From Anaerolineae bacterium (GTDB lineage Bacteria; Chloroflexota; Anaerolineae; Aggregatilineales; Phototrophicaceae), in assembly GCA_022841825.1 (NCBI GenBank), contig JALHQT010000003.1, positions 434,001-498,000 of the forward strand: 64,000 nucleotides of DNA, given 5' to 3'. A program made the position numbers and the translations under genes. The stretch's first letter is position 1. Each line of letters opens with the position of its first letter. Of this stretch, positions 1 to 9,000 are shown piece by piece. The notes under the pieces are model-generated. The model was not told the origin of the DNA, did not search any database, and was given only the letters and a program-made list of their open reading frames with translations.

Positions 1-540
1 GAAGCCCGCGGCGTGACCAATCGAACCGACACGTTTGCCCTTGTAGCGTGCGCCGTGCGCCTGCGATGCATCCTCAACCACGACCAGGTTGTGTTTGTTC
101 GCAAACGCCATGATGGGGTCCATGTCTGCCGGGCAGCCGTAGAGATGCACCGGCATGATGGCGCGGGTGCGCGGGGTCAGTGCCGCTTCCATCTTGTCGG
201 GGTCCATGAGGTAGGTGTTGGGGACAACATCCACGAAGACCGGCTTGAAGCCGCCAAAGACAGCCGCCGCTGCGGTTGCAATGAAGGTGTTGGCTGGGAT
301 AAGGACTTCATCGCCAGGTTCAAGATCGTAGGCGAGCAGGATGAGTTGCAGGGCGCTGAGTCCGTTATCGACACCCACCGCGTACTTGGCTTCGGAATAG
401 GCAGCGAAATCGCTTTCAAATGCTTCGACATCGCTGCCGAGGATGAATGCGCTCTGGCGAACGACACGCTCCATTGCGGACAGCGTTTCGTCCATGATTT
501 CCTGATGCATTGAGATCAGATCGAGAAATGGAACCTTCAT
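1..540 (-). CDS. DegT/DnrJ/EryC1/StrS sugar aminotransferase, N-terminal part
   Basis: The reverse strand reads open from an ATG at 540 to the window edge, giving 180 residues of a PLP-dependent nucleotide-sugar aminotransferase. Visible family features are the start MKVPFLDL, the block [12 protein letters not shown], the stretch [31 protein letters not shown] and [15 protein letters not shown]. The PLP lysine would lie beyond the edge. The family transaminates keto-sugar nucleotides with glutamate. With the Gfo/Idh/MocA dehydrogenase (16457-17494) and the NeuD-like acyltransferase (19750-20886) it would complete an oxidise, aminate, acylate route to an N-acylamino sugar (inference). The gene is truncated only by the window. 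Confidence 0.93.
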   Translation of the reverse strand, partial: MKVPFLDLISMHQEIMDETLSAMERVVRQSAFILGSDVEAFESDFAAYSEAKYAVGVDNGLSALQLILLAYDLEPGDEVLIPANTFIATAAAAVFGGFKPVFVDVVPNTYLMDPDKMEAALTPRTRAIMPVHLYGCPADMDPIMAFANKHNLVVVEDASQAHGARYKGKRVGSIGHAAGF

Positions 541-677
541 GGAATTCTCCCAAACATGATGATGGATATAGAAACGATAGTGACGGACGTTTTGGATAGA
601 TGCGATGAACAATAATCAGCATAATGCCCAGTCATCGCCTATTCAACGGGTGAATTGCGCCTGACGCCTGCGATGCC

Positions 678-705
678 CGGACAAGGGGCTTAAGCCCCTT
701 GTCCG
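678..705. terminator. Perfect 28-bp palindrome, terminator-like and repeated elsewhere
   Basis: A perfect inverted repeat (arms CGGACAAGGGGCTT / AAGCCCCTTGTCCG) lies 27 bp past the stop codon of the sugar transferase at 733-1770. The core CAAGGGGCTTAAGCCCCTTG recurs with one changed base pair at 58221-58240, so it may be a REP-type element reused as a transcript end. There is no clear U tract. Confidence 0.55.
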
Positions 706-732
706 ACTCAGCATTCTCAGCTCGTTGATGTG

Positions 733-1770
733 TTAGGCAGCGCCTTTGCCGCGCAGCACACTCATCGGCGTGAGCGCCAGGATCTTCATGTCCAGCCAGA
801 ACGACTGGTGACGTGCGTAGTAGATGTCCAGCTCGACCATTTTGTCGAATTCGACTTCGCTGCGCCCGACCGCCTGCCAGTATCCGGTGATGCCCGGAAC
901 GCCTGCGAGGCGCTTCTTGTGCCACTCCTCATAGACTTCCACTTCATAGGGAAGCGCGGGGCGGGGACCCACAAGGCTCATTTCGCCCAGAAGGACATTG
1001 ATGAGCTGAGGAAGTTCATCCAGGCTGGTTTTTCTCAGAATACGCCCGACCTTTGTCACGCGCGGGTCCTGCTGGAGCTTGAACACGTCACTGCCGCCGT
1101 TGAGGGCGCTCATCCGTTCCTTGTCATTCGCCATGAATGCCTTGACGAATTCCTCATGCAGCTTGGTGGGCGAATTCTTGTACATGCTGCGGAACTTGTA
1201 CATCATGAACGTGTGAGACACCCACACCCACTGCCCATCCTTAAAGACGCGGCGAGTGCCGACGCGCTTCTGGATGAAGAAAGGACCGCCCTTGCTTTCG
1301 ATGGAGATGGCGGCGGCGATCAACAGCAGCATGGGCAGCAGAAGGACGATCAGGAGCAGCGCCGAAATGCGGTCGAACGCCGCCTTGATGGCGAAGTGCA
1401 GCGATTTCTGCTCGCAGGGAAGCTCGATGTACAGCTTGTCGGCGACATCCTTTGCCGGTGCCGGTGTGCTGTCCACAGCCGCCGCAGCCGCGGGTGTCGA
1501 TTGAACCACCGTCAGCACGGGGGGTTCCACGACGATAGGCGCAACTGCTGCCTGCGAAGGTGGGGTCTGCACCATCGGGGAAGGTGTGGGTGCAGCGTCT
1601 TTTCTGGCTGCACGTTTCCCGCTCCATGCGATCATCGGGTCACCGGTCTTCACCAGTACCAGGCGTGAAATGATGGCAAACACCAGGATGAGTGCGACAA
1701 GCTGCATACCGCTCTTGAGCAGCCACCGAAAAATGGATGATCCCCGCAGCAATGATTGGAAGTTGCTCAT
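733..1770 (-). CDS. Undecaprenyl-phosphate sugar phosphotransferase (bacterial sugar transferase family)
   Basis: This membrane enzyme should start polysaccharide repeat assembly by moving a sugar-1-phosphate from a nucleotide sugar to the undecaprenyl carrier. The C-terminal half has the family signatures KFRSMY (about 192-197), SLDELPQLINVLLGEMSLVG, GPRP and PGITGYWQ. A hydrophobic helix at about 136-157 precedes the catalytic domain, as in PglC/WbaP cores. Unusually, the N-terminus has only one other membrane segment (20-40), then an 80-residue Ala/Pro/Val-rich linker, instead of the usual four-helix plus CoA-binding-like region of WbaP/WcaJ. I chose the ATG at 1770 (345 aa), with AAGGTG upstream, over an upstream TTG at 1812. 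It is probably the initiating transferase of the first polysaccharide operon. Confidence 0.9.
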   Translation of the reverse strand: MSNFQSLLRGSSIFRWLLKSGMQLVALILVFAIISRLVLVKTGDPMIAWSGKRAARKDAAPTPSPMVQTPPSQAAVAPIVVEPPVLTVVQSTPAAAAAVDSTPAPAKDVADKLYIELPCEQKSLHFAIKAAFDRISALLLIVLLLPMLLLIAAAISIESKGGPFFIQKRVGTRRVFKDGQWVWVSHTFMMYKFRSMYKNSPTKLHEEFVKAFMANDKERMSALNGGSDVFKLQQDPRVTKVGRILRKTSLDELPQLINVLLGEMSLVGPRPALPYEVEVYEEWHKKRLAGVPGITGYWQAVGRSEVEFDKMVELDIYYARHQSFWLDMKILALTPMSVLRGKGAA

Positions 1771-2174
1771 CTTCAAATACACCTTCAGGCTAGATGCCGT
1801 TGCCCAATGCAATCTAAAGGTAACGGCTTGTCCCTTGCATCAACATAAATCTCCGGATGTCTTTACTGCAAGGATCGACGCCAGCACCTTGTCTGCCCCG
1901 ACTCACGCGAGAAACCAATCGGGCGGACGCGGTTGATGGATGTCGGGCAGACTTTTGCCGCACCGCCTGTCAGGGGTTGCCGAGCGTTCCTTACAATCAT
2001 CACTGCGTGAATTTAGGAGGCTGTTAGGACGATTTCCAATACTAATAGAGGGTGCTCGACCACAGCATTTCGTCGTGCTATTCCCAACTCACGTGTACCG
2101 GGACTAGCGGCAGGGTGACTGCAAGTGGTTTGAAGGCTGATCAGAGAGAGCTAGCACAGGAGAACTCAGGCAAT
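1771..2174. other. Intergenic region between divergent genes
   Basis: About 400 bp separate the reverse-strand sugar transferase from the forward-strand lipoprotein, so promoters for both directions are expected here. I found no convincing -35/-10 pair, hairpin, RNA gene or small ORF with a good ribosome site. Confidence 0.4.
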
Positions 2175-2939
2175 ATGCCTCAAATTCGTGTCAGTGTTCG
2201 TTATCATAACTTCCCGACAGCAGCGCGCGCATTCATGCGAAGCCTGCTGGTTGTGGGCATGGCGTTCGCCGCTTTGAGTGGCTGCGTGCCCGCAGAAGCA
2301 CCGCAAACAGCCGTGCTGGCTGCCAGCCCTACGTCTACTGTGCTGGAAACTGCCACTGAGCAGGCGACGGCAGCAGCAGCTACGGCGACCCCGCTGCCTG
2401 CGTCGCCCTCTCCGGTGCCTGCGTCAGCCACTTCGACTGTACGTCCCACCTCGCGCCCCACCCTGCGCCCGACACAGGTGCGACCGACCCCAAGCGTGGC
2501 GGCGACTGCTGTGCTTTCGCCTACGCCTGTCGAGACTGCGGAAGTACTGCCTCCCGAATCGATCATGACGTTTGTACCCCCGGAGATTCCTTACACACTC
2601 ACGGTCTCCTATGCCATCGCGGACTTTCCCTCCGATTATCCCGCGCCGCCCAGTGGCAGTCAGTGGGTCGTCGTCGTGGCTTCGATCCTGAACAGCTCGG
2701 ATGAAGCTGTGGACGTGGCTGCTGACAGCATCGAACTGGTCGATGAAGCGGGGAATGCGTACCCTACCGCAGAAGCGGACGAATTCACCAGTCCTTCTTT
2801 GGTAGGTACCACTGTTCCACCAGGCGTATCGCTGCAGGGCGTCGTGCGATTTGCCGTGCCCGTCAATACGGTCGCGGGTTCGCTTCGTTGGTGTCTGGAT
2901 GCGGAATGTGCCCGCTCAGTCGAGGGTCGCATTCCCTAG
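2175..2939 (+). CDS. Secreted lipoprotein with Thr/Pro linker and DUF4352-like beta domain
   Basis: The N-terminus has a hydrophobic signal segment ending in a lipobox-like LSGC at about residues 35-38, so the mature protein is likely lipidated and exported. A linker rich in Ala, Thr, Pro and Ser follows (about 45-125). The C-terminal domain (130-254) is a beta-rich module with YTLTVSYAIADFPSDYP, WVVVVASILNSSDEAVDV and SIELVDEAGNAY, resembling DUF4352/telomere-repeat-factor-like Ig folds in many Gram-positive and Chloroflexota lipoproteins. I chose the ATG at 2175, with AGGAGA upstream. The ATG at 2235 would give a shorter signal peptide but has no ribosome site. The exact function is unknown. 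Confidence 0.75.
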   Translation: MPQIRVSVRYHNFPTAARAFMRSLLVVGMAFAALSGCVPAEAPQTAVLAASPTSTVLETATEQATAAAATATPLPASPSPVPASATSTVRPTSRPTLRPTQVRPTPSVAATAVLSPTPVETAEVLPPESIMTFVPPEIPYTLTVSYAIADFPSDYPAPPSGSQWVVVVASILNSSDEAVDVAADSIELVDEAGNAYPTAEADEFTSPSLVGTTVPPGVSLQGVVRFAVPVNTVAGSLRWCLDAECARSVEGRIP

Positions 2940-3059
2940 AGGTTTCGTTGTGCTCTGACCCATCGATTGGGGAGCAGTGTTGTTGCTCATCGTGACAACG
3001 TGGATTTCGAAATCGTGAACGTTCATGGAAGTCATTTGAGAGTGGAGCTACCTTACATT

Positions 3060-6000
3060 ATGCGCCGAATACTCACTATCATCGCCATATTGGTCTTCAT
3101 GCTATCGGGTGCCACAATCACCCGCTCGCAAGCGACGATTGGGTTCTCAGCCAGCAACCTGCTGGGCGAGAACATCAACAACCCAACGACCTTGCAGTTT
3201 GGTCCAGATGGCAGGCTTTACGCGGCACAGCAGGATGGCAAGATCCTGGTCTATACCATCGCGCGAACCGCGCCCAACACCTATAATGTCACGGCGACCG
3301 AGACCATCTCGTTGGTTCAGAACATCCAGAACTACAACGATGATGGGACCGCGAACAGTACCAAAAAGCGTCAGGTCACGGGGCTGTTGGTCGTAGGCAC
3401 GGCGACAAACCCGGTGCTCTACGTCAGTTCCAGCGATTGGCGTATCGCGGTTGGGTCTGACAGCAACCTCGACACCAATTCAGGCACTATCAGCCGCCTG
3501 ACCTGGAACGGCAGCAGTTGGCAGATGGTCCACCTCGTTCGCGGTTTGCCGCGCAACGAAGAAAACCACGCCACGAACGGTCTGGCACTCGATCCGGTCA
3601 ACAATCTGCTCTACATTGCCCAGGGTGGTAACACCAACATGGGCGCGCCGTCGAACAACTTCGCCTTCCAGCCAGAATATGCGCTGTCGGCAGCCGTCCT
3701 GGTGGCCGATTTGGACGTCATCGGCAATTCGACGTATGACATCCCGACGCTGGATGATCCCAGCCGCACGAACAGCGCTCCAGGGGTTGACCAGGGCGAT
3801 CCGTTTGGTGGAAATAATGGAAATAATCAGGCGCGTTGGGTTGTGGGTGGTCCCGTACAGGTCTTCGCCGGTGGCTTCCGCAATCCCTATGATGTCATCA
3901 TCAGTGAATCGGGGCGTATCTATACCGTCGATAACGGGTCGAATCAGGGTTGGGGCGGTCCGCCGATCAACGAAGGTCCGGGCGGTAACTGTACCAATGC
4001 GCCCAACGAACTCAACAGCGCCTCTCACCCGGACGGCTTGCACCTGCTCTCGCTGGGCTACTATGGGGGTCATCCTGCCCCGGTGCGCGGCAACCCGGAT
4101 GGACTTTACGCCAGCGAGGCAGATTCGCCGGTTCCGTTCGCGCTGGCGGACCCCGTCGAGTGTGATTATCAGATTCGTGGTGTTGAGGATTCTTCACTCA
4201 CCACCTGGCCTGCGTCGTCTAATGGTTTCGACGAGTACACCGCATCTAATTTTGGCGGTCAGCTCACGGGAGACCTGCTGGTGACCAGCTTCGACTCCAA
4301 TGTCTACCGGGTCGTTCTGAATGCCGCGGGCACCCAGGCGGTCAGCAACACCGTCTTCTTCAGCAACATCGGCGGCGTGCCGCTCGACCTCACTGCCCAG
4401 GGCAATACGGACATTTTCCCAGGCACCGTCTGGGTCGCCAATTACGTCAGCGACAGCATCCAGGTCTTTGAACCCTCCGATTATGATGGAGGCAATCCTG
4501 TCTGCACCGGAGCCGACAATCCTGCACTCGACGAGGATAACGATGGCTACGACAATGCTGACGAAATCGATAACAACACCGATCCGTGCAATGGAGGCAG
4601 CAAGCCGCAGGATAATGACAACGATTTGACCTCGGATTTGAACGACACGGATGATGATAACGACGGCATCCTGGACCGCGACGATGCTTTCCAGATTGAC
4701 GCGACCAACGGCACCAACAACACGCTTCCGGTCGCCAGCACGTTGTTCAACAACGATCCAGGCACGGGTTTCTTCGGTGTCGGCTTCGGCGGCTTGATGA
4801 TACAACCCCCGTCGGGTCCGTTCGTGGAATACCTCACCCTCTGGAACCCGTTGAATATGACCGTGGGCGGTGCGACGGGACGCTTTACCGTCGATTCGAT
4901 GCCGCCGACCAACGCTCTGGGGGCGCAGAACAACCAGTCCTATGCCTTCCAGTTGGGCGTCAATACCACGACGGCGACAGGTCCCTTCACCTATCAGAGC
5001 CGTATCGAACCGCCTTACTTCAACGGTGCGACGCCGCAAGGCAGTGAGTCGCTGGGCATTTACATCGGCAATGGTGACCAGGACAACTATCTAAAGCTCG
5101 TGGTTGCGGCGAATAGTGGCAATCCCAGCTTTGAAGTCGTGCTTGAGACCAATGGCACTCCCACGAGCGCGATGTACCCAGTCGCCAACCTTCTGAGCGC
5201 GCCCTTCATCAATGTCTTCCTCTCGGTTGATCCAGTTGCTGGAACGGTGCAGCCGCGCTACTCGCTTGGGAGTGGTACCATCCTCGACCTGGGCAGCCCG
5301 ATCACCCTGCCCAGCGGATCGCCGCTGCTGAATGTGATTCAGGGTCCGCAGAGCCTTGCGATTGGTTTCATCGCAACCTCGCAGGGCGGCGCGCCGTTTG
5401 CCCCGACCTGGGATCGTTACGATGTCCGCCAGGATCTGCCCTCTACCCTGGAAGCTTCACCCTCGGTGCTGAATTTCCCGGCGACTGTCGTGGGGCAGAC
5501 GGTGACTCAGACGGTGACGCTGCGCAACGCGGCGATCTCGGGCGGTGACATCAGCCTGCAAAGCCTCAACCTTACAGGCGACGCAGCGTTCAGCATCGTG
5601 ACCAACCCGCCGCTGCCGTTTACCTTGCAGCCGAACCTGAGTGTCGATGTCGATATTCGCTTCACGCCAACCACCCCAGGAGCGGCTTCGGGCATTCTGT
5701 ACGCGACGCACAGCGGCGTCAACAGCCCCGTAGCGGTCACCATCAATGGGACCGGGCTGGATGCGCTGACACCGGTTTACCGCGTGAATGCAGGTGGACC
5801 CGCCATCACCGCTACGCCGCTGAATTGGGCGGCGGATACCGCAGCAGCGCCGTCGATATACAGCAATGTCGCCTCCGCGGTGAGTGACGTGTTTGGTTCG
5901 CCCGCCACCATCAACATGACGAATCCGTCAGTGCCTGCGGGAACCCCGATGTCGCTCCTCCAGACCCAGCGGTTTGACAAGTCCGGCGGCGGGAACATGA

Positions 6001-9000
6001 TCTGGCAGTTCCCGGTCAGTGTCGGCTCTTACCGGGTGCGTTTGTACTTCGCCGAGGTGTTCATCAACACAGTCGGCGGTCGCGTCTTTGATGTGCAAAT
6101 CGAAAACACGCTGGTGATGGACAACTTCGATATCTTTGCCGAAGTCGGTCAGAACACCGCGGTGGTCAAGACCTTTGATGTCTCCGTGCTGGATGACAAT
6201 CTCACGATCACTTTCCTGCGCGGCGTGCAGAATCCGTTCATCAACGCGATTGAGATCCTGCCGATCGGTGGTTCTCCGGAGCCCGACGGTATCCTGGGTG
6301 TTGCACCCACGAACCTGCCGTTTGGCGATATTCAGGTCGGTTCGTCGTCCGAACCACAGCCCGTGACTCTGACCAACACGGCGACAACGGGTAACCTCAC
6401 GATCAACAGCGTCACGCTGGGTGGAACCGACAGCAACCAGTTCTCGCTCACGCCGTTCTCGCCGGTCACGCTCACGCCGGGACAATCGACCACAGTCGGT
6501 GTCACGTTTATCCCAACCAGCGCAGGGCTGAAGTCCGCGACGATTTCGATTGCTCACGACGGCAGCAATCCGTCGCCTCAGACGGTCACACTGTCGGGGA
6601 CGGGGACGACGGCTTCGGGCACCACCTGGACGGTGGTCAGTGGGACCAACAACCCGACCGCGCGCCATGAGAATGGCTTCATCCAGGTGAACGGCTTGTT
6701 CTACCTGATCGGCGGTCGTGGCAATAAAGCGGTCAATATCTACAATCCGGCGACCAATTCCTGGTCGGTGGGTGCGACGCCGCCCGTCGAAATTCACCAC
6801 ATCCAGGCTGTTGAATACAACGGACTGATCTACGTCCTGAACGGCTACAGTGGTGCGTGCTGCAGTTCTGAATTCGGGCTTGCGAACGTCTATATCTACA
6901 ATCCAGCGAACAATACATGGACGACAGGTCCGGCTATTCCGGAAGCGCGTCGTCGTGGTTCGTCGGGGACGGTCGTCTACAACAATCGCATCTATGTCGT
7001 GGGTGGTCTGAATGGTGGTCACGGTTCGCCGGGAACGTCGTTCGCCTTCTTCGATGAGTTTGATCCGGCGACCGGAAACTGGACTCAACTGCCGAATGCA
7101 CCGCGTGTCCGCGATCACTTCAACGCAGTCGTGATTGGGAACAAGCTCTATGCAGCCGGCGGTCGCGATAGCAGCCACCCCAGCATCTTCAACATCACCA
7201 TTCCTCAGGTCGATGTCTACGACTTCGGCACCGGCACATGGTCAACACTGCCATCCGGCAGCAATATCCCAACCCCGCGTGCAGGGACGAGCAGCGTCGC
7301 TCTGAATAACCTGGTCCTGGTCATCGGTGGTGAGTCCGGAACGCAGACCACCGCGCACAATGAAGTGCAGGCGCTCGACCCATCGACCGGAACCTGGCAG
7401 ACTCTGCCCTCGCTGAATACGGGTCGTCACGGAACTCAGGCAACCATTTGTAACAACCGTGTCTACATCGTAGCAGGCTCCGGTCAGCGCGGTGGCAGCC
7501 CTGAACTGAACTCGATGGAGATGTATGCCCCGAGCGGCAGCGGCACTTGCGTGCCGAGTCTCTCAGCGGTCTTGTCCGCTGCTCCAAACCCAGTCGGTTT
7601 CGGCAACGTCACTGTTGGCGGAAATGGGCAGCAGACGGTCGTTCTGACGCACACGGGCGCAACCGGTTCACCGAGCATCACCATCAACAGCGTGTCCATT
7701 ACGGGCACCAATAACCTTGAGTTTACGGCAACTTTGACGACGCCTGTGGTGCTCACGCAGGGACAGACAGTCAACGTCCCTGTCACGTTCGCACCGACAT
7801 CAGGCGGAGCGAAATCGGCTGTGCTGAATGTGACCCATACCGGCACCAATCCGTCACCCCTGACGATTAATCTCTCCGGGACGGGGGTCTCTAACACAGC
7901 GCCGTCTGTGACGAACCCAGGCAATCAGACGACAGTGGTGAACACGCCCGTGACGTTGAACATGCTGGGCAGCGACCCGGATGCGGGACAGACGCTGACC
8001 TGGAGCGCGACGGGACTTCCGGTGGGGTTGACCATCAATCCGACCACCGGGGTGATCTCCGGGACGCCGACGGTTGTCGCAGTCTCGAACGTGACGGTGA
8101 CGGCCACTGACAACGGCAGCCCCGTGCTGAACGGGTCGATCCAGTTCACCTGGACGGTCAACCCGGCGGGTCCGGTCAACAATCCGCCAGTGGTGACGAA
8201 CCCAGGCAATCAGACGACAGTGGTGAACACGCCAGTGACGCTGAACATGGTGGGCAGCGACCCGGATGCGGGACAGACGCTGACCTGGAGCGCGACGGGA
8301 CTTCCGGTGGGGTTGACCATCAATCCGACCACCGGCGTGATCTCCGGGACGCCGACGGTTGTCGCGGTCTCGAACGTGGTGGTGACCGCCACCGACAACG
8401 GCAGCCCCGTGCTGAACGGGACGGCAGCATTCACCTGGACGGTCAACGCCGGAGCGCCCACGATAGGGGTGACCAGCTTCACGCTCATCAACGCGGTTAC
8501 GGATCTTCCGGTCGCGGGCTTTGACCCCATCCCGAATGGGGCGACCATCAACCTGGCAGCTATCGGGACATCCAACCTGAACATCCGGGCGAATGTCACA
8601 GGCAGTCCAATCGGCGGCGTCGTCTTCACCTACAGCGGGACGCCGGCGACCAGGAACGAGAACGGTGCACCGTATGCCCTGGCTGGGGATAATGCGGGCA
8701 ACTACAACAACTGGGTGCCGGCGTTGGGGACGTTTACCCTGAGAGGGCAGGCATTCTCTGGGCCGAATGGGACGGGCACAGCCTACCCGGCGCTCACCAT
8801 CACGCTGACGTTCGTGAACAATGCGGGTAACTCGGCACCCAGCGTGACGAACCCAGGCAATCAGACGACAGTGGTGAACACGCCAGTGACGCTGAACATG
8901 CTGGGCAGCGACCCGAATGCGGGACAGACGCTGACCTGGAGCGCGACGGGGCTGCCGGTGGGGTTGAGCATCAATCCGACCACGGGAGCCATCACCGGGA

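Noticed and set aside
4194-5039. 281-residue reverse frame in the exoprotein gene
   Set aside because: It is antisense to the calcium-binding and LamG-like region, with no plausible start context or family.
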